DNA of 5,370 nucleotides from an uncultured Clostridia bacterium. Its GTDB lineage: Bacteria > Bacillota > Clostridia > Peptostreptococcales > Anaerovoracaceae. A program made the translations under genes and the position numbers. Below the pieces are notes generated by a model. That model was not told the origin of the DNA. It saw nothing but the letters and a program-made list of their open reading frames with translations, and did no database searches. The number at the start of each line of letters is the position of its first letter. Within the stretch, counting starts at the first letter, position 1. This document shows, in pieces, positions 1-5,284 of the stretch. Where the stretch lies: contig CALBZG010000003.1 of NCBI GenBank assembly GCA_937889655.1, positions 1-5,370 on the forward strand, written 5' to 3'.

Positions 1-48
1 CGACCACCGAGATCTACACTCTTTCCCTACACGACGCTCTTCCGATCT
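1..48 (+). other. Illumina sequencing adapter (P5 tail plus Read 1 primer), not genomic
   Basis: Bases 1-19 match the 3' part of the Illumina P5 flow-cell sequence, ending GATCTACAC. Bases 20-48 match the Read 1 sequencing primer site, running from TCTTTCCC to CTTCCGATCT. The match is exact over all 48 bases as I know the adapter. Biological sequence starts at about 49. Read on the minus strand, the adapter gives the peptide IGRASCRERV followed by a TAG stop at 16-14, a familiar contaminant tail in protein databases. Here it makes a false C-terminus on the permease gene that runs off this end. The stretch should be trimmed. Confidence 0.98.
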
Positions 49-424
49 GAATGGACCGCTTGGCAAAAAACGAGCCTACATTCTCCGGTACCATCGATCC
101 CAGCATTGGTTGTCCCACAAAACTGGCAAATCCGGTTCCGAATATCGTCAGGGTAAGTCCGACCACCGTCTGATTTGCACGAAGTGTCACCGTGAGTACC
201 GCAAATATCAAAGCGCCCCCCGCTCCTGCTGCAAGTGCGCCAAATAAGGCCGCATAAGGGCTTCCAGTATTTAATCCGGCCATAAATCCGATCACCGCTC
301 CCATCAGCATCATCCCTTCGACGCCAAGATTAAGAACGCCGGCTTTTTCAGTGATTATTTCGCCAACCGTTGCAAAAATCAGCGGAGTCGCCGCTACGAT
401 GCAAGTAGCCAAGAAACTTTCCAT
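49..424 (-). CDS. nupQ: Second permease of a BMP-type purine/nucleoside ABC transporter (NupQ/YufQ-like), 3' part missing
   Basis: Integral membrane subunit of the importer, of the branched-chain amino acid/sugar permease type (BPD_transp_2). The visible N-terminal 125 residues start MESFLATC and hold several hydrophobic segments. They include the family motif KAGVLNLGVEGMMLMG (about residues 27-42) and a GLTLTIFGTG stretch (about 89-98). Members are usually about 300 residues, so more than half is missing. The gene is cut by the adapter, and residue 126 onward (QIGRASCRERV) is adapter-derived. The ATG at 424 is chosen over an upstream in-frame ATG at 496 because AGGAGG lies 9 nt before it (439-434), it is 1 bp after the previous stop, and the upstream stretch is a shadow of the other permease. 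Family is clear; the symbol follows the Bacillus/Lactococcus Nup naming. Confidence 0.88.
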
Positions 425-425
425 A

Positions 426-1508
426 TTAAGCCGCCTCCTTTCTGCTGCGTTGCAGGCGTTGTCCCGGCAGCACCTTATACTGCAGGAAAAATTCACTTCC
501 TATGACGAAAAAGAGTATGATCCCCTGTACAACATCCGCAACAGCGCTTGGGACGTTCAGTGCGATCTGTATATATGCGCCGCCCTGTATGAGCATGGCA
601 AAGATGATACATACGAAAAAGACCACGATGGCATTCAGCCTTCCGAGCCAGGCCGTAATAATAGCTGTAAATCCATACCCTCCGGATATGCCCACAGATA
701 GTGTCTTCTCCACTGCCGCAGACTGGATCATCCCGGCAAGTCCGCAAAGTCCTCCGGAAATGATCATGGAAATGATGATGATCCTGTTGATGTTCATGCC
801 TGCATATCTTGCTGTTTCTACACTTTCACCCACAACGGCTATTTCATATCCTTTTTTCGTATAATTCATGAAAAAATAAACGAAGCCCACGCATAGGATC
901 GCGATGATCCATCCCGCATGTACGCCAAAGACATTGGGCAACAGCGCCCTGTCAGGGAAAGGTGCAATTTTAGGAAATCCCTTGGCCGCCGGATCCATCC
1001 ATGCCTGATATTGGAGATACGTTACGAATTTGATCGCCACATAATTCATCATAAGCGTGAATATAGTTTCATTGGTCCCCATTTTCGCTTTGAAAATAGC
1101 GGGGATAAAAGCCCATATCCCACCGCCGATCATCGCTGCCACAGCCATGGCCAACAAAGTTAGCGCCTTAGGCATTTCCGGCAAAAATAGGGCTACATAG
1201 CTGGCTGCAAAAGCGCCCATCATGATTTGGCCTTCGCCTCCGATATTCCAGAACTTCATCCGGAAGGCCACAAGGATGCCCAACGATGTTATTATAAGAG
1301 GCACAGCCTTGATGACGGTCTGCTTGATCCGCATTTCGGAGCCCACGGCCCCTTCAATGATCGTCCTGAAAATTTCAAGAGGGTGGAGCCCGAAAATAAG
1401 CAGGATCAGACCCGCGAATACCAAAGACAATAAAACTGCTGCAATACGGATGATCCATTCTTTTTTCCGCGGAAGATCGTCGCGCTTTGCTAGTCTCAAG
1501 AAATTCAT
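426..1508 (-). CDS. nupP: First permease of a BMP-type purine/nucleoside ABC transporter (NupP/YufP-like)
   Basis: Integral membrane subunit, 360 residues, a normal length for the first permease of this family. A short basic cytoplasmic N-terminus (residues 1-18) is followed by a membrane segment at about 19-40. Further hydrophobic helices span roughly 67-82, 93-111, 115-135, 198-215, 243-262, 278-310 and 323-341. Family motifs are FWNIGGEGQIMMGA (about 87-100), the TNETIFTLMMNY segment (about 145-156), and a cytoplasmic loop GESVETARYAGMN (about 227-239), which by family is the likely ATPase-coupling region. The ATG overlaps the upstream ATPase stop as ATGA (1508-1505), and GGAGGAGG sits 10 nt upstream (1526-1519), so both initiation and coupling look efficient. 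It ends TAA one base before the second permease's start. It pairs with that permease to form the channel. Confidence 0.92.
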   Translation of the reverse strand: MNFLRLAKRDDLPRKKEWIIRIAAVLLSLVFAGLILLIFGLHPLEIFRTIIEGAVGSEMRIKQTVIKAVPLIITSLGILVAFRMKFWNIGGEGQIMMGAFAASYVALFLPEMPKALTLLAMAVAAMIGGGIWAFIPAIFKAKMGTNETIFTLMMNYVAIKFVTYLQYQAWMDPAAKGFPKIAPFPDRALLPNVFGVHAGWIIAILCVGFVYFFMNYTKKGYEIAVVGESVETARYAGMNINRIIIISMIISGGLCGLAGMIQSAAVEKTLSVGISGGYGFTAIITAWLGRLNAIVVFFVCIIFAMLIQGGAYIQIALNVPSAVADVVQGIILFFVIGSEFFLQYKVLPGQRLQRSRKEAA

Positions 1509-3034
1509 TGTGCGCTGACCTCCTCCTCAATACGGTTTGAGCCCGTCATAAGCAAACCGATCTCTTCTTTGGTAACATTACTCGGATCTACGATCCCTGT
1601 TACCTTCCCATGACACAGGACCAGTATCCTGTCACAAAGATCCATCAGGACATCTAAGTCCTCGCCCACAAAAAGTACTCCCACTCCGGCCGCCTTCTGG
1701 GCATTCAGAAGCTCATAGATCTTATATGACGCCCCGATATCAAGGCCTCTGACCGGATACGCCGTGATCAGGACCTTGGGGTTTGAATCGATTTCTCTTC
1801 CCAGCAGCACTTTCTGTATATTCCCTCCGGAAAGTTTTCTGACTGGCGTATATATGCTCGGAGTCTGAATATCGAGAGACTCCACGATTTTTTTCGCTTT
1901 TGCAGCGCTGGGTCCCCTTTTTAATAAAATCCCAGGCTGATTCTGATAATCCTTTAAAACAATATTATGGATGATGTCCATGCTCCCTACAAGGCCCATA
2001 CCCAATCTGTCTTCCGGTATAAACCCCATTCGGATTCCCAGACGGATGATATCTCTTGGAGTTTTTCCGACTATGTTACCCCCTTCAAAAAATATTCTCC
2101 CTTTAGTGGATGGAACGAGGCCTGCTATAGCTTCGCAAAGCTCTTTCTGGCCGCTGTTCGCTACTCCTGCAACTCCAAGTATTTCGTAGTTGCTTAAAGT
2201 GAAACTCACGTCTTCCAAGGCGCTTTTACCTTCCCTGTCCTTCACCGTAACTGAATCCATAGCAAGCAACGGACGATTTCCTGTATACTTTTCCTTGTGA
2301 ATGTCAAGATCTACTTTTTTACCTACCATCATCTCGATAAGAGAGGGGACTTCGACCTCGCTGGTTGATACGGTACCGATGGATCTTCCCTTTCTCAGGA
2401 TGGTTATACGGTCTGAGATCTCCATGACCTCGTTGAGCTTGTGGGTTATGATAACGACGGCGCAGCCCTGTTCCTTCATATTTCTGATGATCTGAAACAG
2501 TTTCTTGATCTCTTGAGGCGTCAGAACAGCGGTAGGCTCATCCATGATCAAAATCCTGGCGCCCCGGTAAAGCACTTTAACGATCTCCAAAGTTTGCTTT
2601 TCACCAACAGACATATCATATACTTTTTTTTCGGGATCCACGTCGAGACCGTACTGGTCGGAGATTTCCCGCACATTCATCGAAAGAGCTTTCTCCTTGA
2701 GGAACAGGCTCGAGGGCTGTCCTATGATGATGTTTTCTTTTGCATTCAATACGTCAACAAGCTTAAAGTGCTGATGTATCATGCCTATGCCTTTTTTGAT
2801 GGATTCCTTGGGAGAAGCGAAGGTCGCTTTTTCGCCGAAAACAAAAATCTCTCCGCTGTCCGGTTGGTAGATTCCCGAAAGCATATTCATCAGAGTGCTT
2901 TTCCCTGCTCCGTTTTCACCAAGCAAAGCATGCACTTCGCTTGCCATTACTGACAAGTTTACGTCTTCGTTGGCTTTTAAGGCCCCGAAAGACTTGGATA
3001 TTCCTTTCATTTCTATTGCGATCTGCTCTTGCAC
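1505..3034 (-). CDS. nupO: Tandem-domain ABC transporter ATPase for purine/nucleoside uptake (NupO/YufO-like)
   Basis: Cytoplasmic ATPase, 509 residues, with two nucleotide-binding domains, as in the sugar/nucleoside importer family (MglA/RbsA-like). Domain 1 has Walker A GENGAGKST (39-47), Q-loop Q88, signature MSVGEKQ (141-147), Walker B ILIMDEP (161-167) and switch H198. Domain 2 (about 255-500) has a degenerate Walker A, GVANSGQKEL (290-299), and an intact signature LSGGNIQ (401-407). Its Walker B region reads LITAYPVRGLD, with no catalytic Glu, and E458 stands at the switch-His position. One canonical site (domain 1 Walker A/B with domain 2 LSGGN) and one degenerate site is the family norm. 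The start is GTG at 3034, the only fitting in-frame start, with GGAGG 7 nt upstream (3046-3042); the nearby ATGs at 3039 and 3048 are out of frame. The 3' end overlaps the first permease gene by 4 bp. Confidence 0.94.
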   Translation of the reverse strand: MQEQIAIEMKGISKSFGALKANEDVNLSVMASEVHALLGENGAGKSTLMNMLSGIYQPDSGEIFVFGEKATFASPKESIKKGIGMIHQHFKLVDVLNAKENIIIGQPSSLFLKEKALSMNVREISDQYGLDVDPEKKVYDMSVGEKQTLEIVKVLYRGARILIMDEPTAVLTPQEIKKLFQIIRNMKEQGCAVVIITHKLNEVMEISDRITILRKGRSIGTVSTSEVEVPSLIEMMVGKKVDLDIHKEKYTGNRPLLAMDSVTVKDREGKSALEDVSFTLSNYEILGVAGVANSGQKELCEAIAGLVPSTKGRIFFEGGNIVGKTPRDIIRLGIRMGFIPEDRLGMGLVGSMDIIHNIVLKDYQNQPGILLKRGPSAAKAKKIVESLDIQTPSIYTPVRKLSGGNIQKVLLGREIDSNPKVLITAYPVRGLDIGASYKIYELLNAQKAAGVGVLFVGEDLDVLMDLCDRILVLCHGKVTGIVDPSNVTKEEIGLLMTGSNRIEEEVSAQ

Positions 3035-3035
3035 T

Positions 3036-3048
3036 CCATGTCCTCCAT
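3036..3048 (-). promoter_or_regulatory. Ribosome binding site that decides the GTG start of the ATPase gene
   Basis: Read on the minus strand, this region is ATGGAGGACATGG followed by AGTG. GGAGG at 3046-3042 is 7 nt before the GTG at 3034. The ATG at 3039 is only 2 nt from the same GGAGG and out of frame with the ATPase; the ATG at 3048 overlaps the site and is also out of frame. GTG is therefore the working start. Confidence 0.75.
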
Positions 3049-3059
3049 ATACGGTATAA

Positions 3060-3085
3060 GGGGACAGTCATAATTGAATGTCCCC
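3060..3085 (-). other. Intercistronic hairpin between the lipoprotein and ATPase genes
   Basis: The arms GGGGACA (3060-3066) and TGTCCCC (3079-3085) are perfect inverse complements. Inside them a further TCA/TGA pairing encloses a TAAT loop, giving 7 bp, one mismatch and 3 bp. On the transcribed (minus) strand it is followed by TTATACC, so there is no U-tract and it is not a typical intrinsic terminator. It lies 13 nt upstream of the ATPase ribosome binding site and does not cover it. A likely role, by analogy with other binding-protein operons, is to protect the 3' end of the binding-protein message so that this subunit is made in excess. Confidence 0.6.
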
Positions 3086-3144
3086 TGCTCCGTAGCTTCA
3101 GTTTTATTTGATTCTTTGTTCCCGTTCTATACGATGATGCTTAA

Positions 3145-4233
3145 TTATTTTGCTCCCTTAACGAGACCCGTGATCTGCCAAATTTCTGCAACAGTCATAG
3201 TCTGTCCTTCTTCACACATAACAGTACCGTCATTGTACTCGATGTATCCGGAGAAAGGCTTGAAAGTGCCGGCTACTATTTCTTCCTTCTTTGCATTGAC
3301 CATATCCTGCACCTCTGCCGGCACGAGATCTGTCATCGGCGCAAGATCAACATATCCTTCCGCCATGCTTCCGTAATAATTTTCCGGAACGAATGTACCA
3401 TCCATGATTTTCTGTACTCTGTCGATCAGGTATACATCATGATGCCATATAGGAGCTGTCAGGAAAGCTTCCGGCGCAACGTTGTTCGGGTAATTGTATC
3501 CGATGGAGAAAGCGCCACCCTCTGCTGCTGCCAATTGAGGGCCAGTTGTATCGCAATGCTGCGCTATAATATCACAGCCTGCAGCAACCAGTTCGTCTCC
3601 GGCAGCTCTTTCGGTCTCAGGATCGTACCAACTGTTGATATATACTACTTTGACCTGCACATCCGGATTGACTGACTGGGCACCTAAAGTGAAGGCATTG
3701 ATCCCAATATTGACTTCTGTATAAGGATACGCCGCAACATAACCCAAAAGGTTGGTTTCCGTCATGCTTCCTGCGATCATGCCTGAGAGATATCTTGCAT
3801 CCTCAATAGCGCCGAAATAATTTTCAAAGTTCGTTTCGTTGCTCTTGTTGCCTGAGAAATGAAGGAATACGGTGTCGTCATATTCTCCGGAATTGGCAAG
3901 TTCATCCAAAGCGTCCATAAATCCATAGCTTGTGCCGACGATCACATTGCAGCCCTGATCAATAAGATTCAGCGCAGCATCCTTGGAGGCCTGGATGTCG
4001 GTGTCATCAACGCCTTCGATATAAGCTGTCTCAACCTGGCCGGCGAAATGCTCTTCCATCGCTTTTGTTCCTTCATGATGAGCCTGGGTGAAACCGCCGT
4101 CATTGATAACGCCGATATAGATGAAGCCAACCTTCAAAGCTGGCTCGGCAGCAGGTTCTTCCTCAGTGCCGCCACAGGCTGCGAAGCTGAAAACAAGGGC
4201 CAGTGTCAATAAAATTGCCAAGACTTTTTTCAT
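3145..4233 (-). CDS. bmpA: BMP-family purine-binding lipoprotein of an ABC importer
   Basis: Extracellular, membrane-anchored substrate-binding protein, 362 residues, a usual length for the Bmp/PnrA family (PF02608). A type II signal peptide (KK at 2-3, hydrophobic 4-17) ends in the lipobox FAAC with Cys20 as the lipidated residue, then an acidic linker rich in E, P and A (to about 32). The mature domain starts KVGFIYIGVINDGGFT (34-49). Other landmarks are H52 and H53, the GTSYGFMDA segment (100-108), GINAFTLGAQSVNP (177-190), NSWYDP (200-205) and IAQHCDTTG (223-231). By analogy with solved BMP proteins, aromatic and acidic side chains such as W202 and D204 may line the ligand pocket. This is not the classical DDKSFNQ nucleoside-binding pattern, so the ligand may be a purine base. 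ATG at 4233 has AAGGAG 9 nt upstream (4248-4243). It is first in the transporter operon, behind its own promoter region. Confidence 0.92.
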   Translation of the reverse strand: MKKVLAILLTLALVFSFAACGGTEEEPAAEPALKVGFIYIGVINDGGFTQAHHEGTKAMEEHFAGQVETAYIEGVDDTDIQASKDAALNLIDQGCNVIVGTSYGFMDALDELANSGEYDDTVFLHFSGNKSNETNFENYFGAIEDARYLSGMIAGSMTETNLLGYVAAYPYTEVNIGINAFTLGAQSVNPDVQVKVVYINSWYDPETERAAGDELVAAGCDIIAQHCDTTGPQLAAAEGGAFSIGYNYPNNVAPEAFLTAPIWHHDVYLIDRVQKIMDGTFVPENYYGSMAEGYVDLAPMTDLVPAEVQDMVNAKKEEIVAGTFKPFSGYIEYNDGTVMCEEGQTMTVAEIWQITGLVKGAK

Positions 4234-4296
4234 TTTGAAATTCTCCTTTTAATATTTGATTTTTTACAACACAGAAAATATATTAATCACAAATCA

Positions 4297-4324
4297 ATTA
4301 TATACTGCCATTTATATCCGTAAA
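4297..4324 (-). promoter_or_regulatory. Putative sigma-A promoter of the transporter operon
   Basis: On the minus strand a perfect TATAAT -10 box lies at 4302-4297. A TTTACG -35 box (4 of 6 to consensus) lies at 4324-4319, with a 16-bp spacer. Transcription would start near 4290, giving a leader of about 57 nt, too short for a purine riboswitch aptamer plus expression platform. The flanks are AT-rich. Predicted from consensus only. Confidence 0.55.
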
Positions 4325-4334
4325 GAATAAAGGG

Positions 4335-4357
4335 CGATATTTTGCCGATTATTTTGC
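4335..4357. repeat. Tandem imperfect 11/12-bp repeat upstream of the transporter promoter
   Basis: On the plus strand CGATATTTTGC (4335-4345) is followed directly by CGATTATTTTGC (4346-4357), differing by one inserted T. A third CGATAAT begins at 4366. The CGAT cores start at 4335, 4346 and 4366, offsets of 11 and 20 bp, close to one and two helical turns. The array lies between the -35 box and the palindrome, so it could be part of an operator. AT-rich sequence makes chance similarity possible. Confidence 0.4.
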
Positions 4358-4368
4358 TTAAAAAACGA

Positions 4369-4394
4369 TAATGTTCGTATATATACGAACATTA
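4369..4394. promoter_or_regulatory. Perfect 26-bp palindrome: candidate operator, or terminator of xpt
   Basis: The sequence is TAATGTTCGTATA followed by its exact inverse complement, centred between 4381 and 4382. It holds GTTCG and CGAAC cores 8 bp apart. CGAACATTA resembles half of a Bacillus PurR box, but the two cores diverge here, unlike the convergent pair I recall in the Bacillus pur operon. It begins 45 bp upstream of the bmpA -35 box, a plausible operator position. Alternatively, as RNA on the minus strand, it folds to an 11-bp stem with a TATA loop. The sequence TCG and six T (4365-4360) follow, so it could terminate xpt transcription. The stem has only three G/C pairs. Confidence 0.55.
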
Positions 4395-4425
4395 ATTGTT
4401 AATAACTTCGTGTAAATCCGTTTTA

Positions 4426-4441
4426 GCGAAACCGGCTTCGC
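4426..4441. repeat. GC-rich near-palindrome downstream of xpt
   Basis: GCGAAACCGGCTTCGC is self-complementary except at one position, which becomes a G-U pair in minus-strand RNA. In RNA it would form a short GCGAA/TTCGC stem. It is followed on the minus strand by TAAAACGG, so it lacks the U-tract of an intrinsic terminator. It could be a 3'-end stabilising stem for the xpt message or a terminator remnant. Confidence 0.4.
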
Positions 4442-4444
4442 GTC

Positions 4445-4458
4445 AGCCTGTAGCCTGT
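4445..4458. repeat. Exact tandem 7-bp duplication just after xpt
   Basis: AGCCTGT occurs twice in direct succession (4445-4451 and 4452-4458), 5 bp beyond the xpt stop codon. It is short and may simply be a slippage duplication. No function can be assigned. Confidence 0.45.
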
Positions 4459-4462
4459 CCAG

Positions 4463-5035
4463 CTATTTGAAAACAATATTGCCTTCGGAGATCTTTTCAA
4501 TGATGGCAAGGGACTCCACACGGTAGCCCTTCTCTTTCAGTCGGTTCGCGCCGCCTTGAAATTCCTTTTCGATGACAGCTCCAATACCGACAACCTTTGC
4601 TCCTGCCTGTCGGCACAGCTCGCATAAGGCAGCAGCCGCTTCACCATAGGCTAAAAAGTCATCAATGATCAATATCCTGTCTTCGGGTCCGAGATATTTT
4701 TTTGATACTCTTAAAGTTGAAACGATACCTTTTGTAAACGATTTTGCCGGTGCGCAGTAGCTGCCCTCCACCAGTGTGTTGGGGGCGCCTTTCTTCGCGA
4801 AAAGTACCGGCACATAGCCGAAACGTTTGGCGGTTTCGCAAGCGATAACGATACCACTGGATTCAACAGTGAGGACCTTGGTTATCTCACAGTCCCCAAA
4901 GCGGTTTCTGAATTCAATACCGATATCTTCTATGAACTGAACGTCGATTTGATGGTTTAAAAACCTGTCTACGCGAAGTATGTCGGTTCCGATAGCCTGG
5001 CCTTCCGCCATGATCTTTTCTTTTAGTGACTCCAT
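4463..5035 (-). CDS. xpt: Xanthine phosphoribosyltransferase
   Basis: Cytosolic purine salvage enzyme that transfers the phosphoribosyl group of PRPP to xanthine (guanine more weakly) to give XMP. The 190 residues match the Bacillus Xpt family in length and along the whole chain. Visible landmarks are FLNHQID (25-31), whose N27 and nearby L20 correspond to xanthine contacts I recall for B. subtilis Xpt. TVESSGI (56-62) follows, then the PRPP-binding loop ILIIDDFLAYGEA (121-133, with D125/D126), IEKEFQ (155-160, with the conserved Lys) and YRVESLA (171-177). The start at 5035 is preferred over an in-frame ATG at 5065. AGGAG lies 6 nt upstream (5046-5042), and MESLKEKI aligns with the known N-terminus of the family. 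In the loop, AYGEA replaces the ANGQA of B. subtilis. It is co-directional with the downstream purine transporter, with 229 bp between them. Confidence 0.94.
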   Translation of the reverse strand: MESLKEKIMAEGQAIGTDILRVDRFLNHQIDVQFIEDIGIEFRNRFGDCEITKVLTVESSGIVIACETAKRFGYVPVLFAKKGAPNTLVEGSYCAPAKSFTKGIVSTLRVSKKYLGPEDRILIIDDFLAYGEAAAALCELCRQAGAKVVGIGAVIEKEFQGGANRLKEKGYRVESLAIIEKISEGNIVFK

Positions 5036-5123
5036 GCCTTTCTCCTGCCTGAACTTGATATGCATATACCTGTCTCAATAAAAATACTGCGCGTAATTAT
5101 TATAAAATCAGTTGCGCTTGAGT

Positions 5124-5152
5124 ATTATAACATCTTTATTTGTTTGTATCTA
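5124..5152 (-). promoter_or_regulatory. Putative sigma-A promoter of xpt
   Basis: On the minus strand a perfect TATAAT -10 box at 5129-5124 is preceded by TAGATA (5152-5147, 4 of 6 to TTGACA) with a 17-bp spacer. The start would be near 5117, giving a leader of about 80 nt. I looked for the purine riboswitch core elements in this leader (a GTTTCTACC-like and a CCGTAAA-like segment) and do not see them. Confidence 0.5.
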
Positions 5153-5229
5153 CCTTTGTATGTTTCATTCTCCTATTTCATGATTGTCCAGCAAAAGATA
5201 AATTATTCAAGAAAATAGGCGCAGATATA

Positions 5230-5259
5230 TTGCATTGGATGGATATGTTGTGTTATAAT
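5230..5259 (+). promoter_or_regulatory. Putative promoter of the tRNA-Leu gene
   Basis: TATAAT at 5254-5259 is a perfect -10 box, 25 bp before the mature tRNA 5' end, a normal distance for a short tRNA leader. A weak -35 candidate, TTGCAT (5230-5235), lies 18 bp upstream. The rest of the divergent region (5153-5229) shows no gene or strong structure. Confidence 0.5.
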
Positions 5260-5284
5260 CTATCTTGCGTTTCCGAAAATATAT

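Noticed and set aside
425..496. Upstream in-frame start (ATG at 496) for the second permease
   Set aside because: The 24 extra residues are Cys/Arg-rich and overlap the first permease's conserved end. The ATG at 424 has AGGAGG at the right distance.
2441..2953. 170-codon plus-strand open frame opposite the ATPase gene
   Set aside because: It lies fully antisense to a well-conserved ABC ATPase, has no recognisable family features, and is explained by the codon bias of the real gene.
3859..4212. 117-codon plus-strand open frame opposite bmpA
   Set aside because: It is antisense to the signal peptide and N-terminal domain of a clear lipoprotein, with no family similarity that I recognise.
4303..4330. 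CCGTAAA on the plus strand, resembling a purine riboswitch segment
   Set aside because: It is on the strand opposite to the genes, has no GTTTCTACC-like partner at the right distance and no closing P1 stem, and overlaps the predicted -35 box.
5036..5065. Upstream in-frame ATG at 5065 for xpt
   Set aside because: It has only a weak ribosome binding site and would add ten residues that Xpt proteins lack; the ATG at 5035 has AGGAG 6 nt upstream.
5141..5165. TATCTACC on the plus strand near the tRNA gene, resembling the purine riboswitch J2/3 core
   Set aside because: There is no CCGTAAA or GACTA partner downstream, and no purine gene on that strand.
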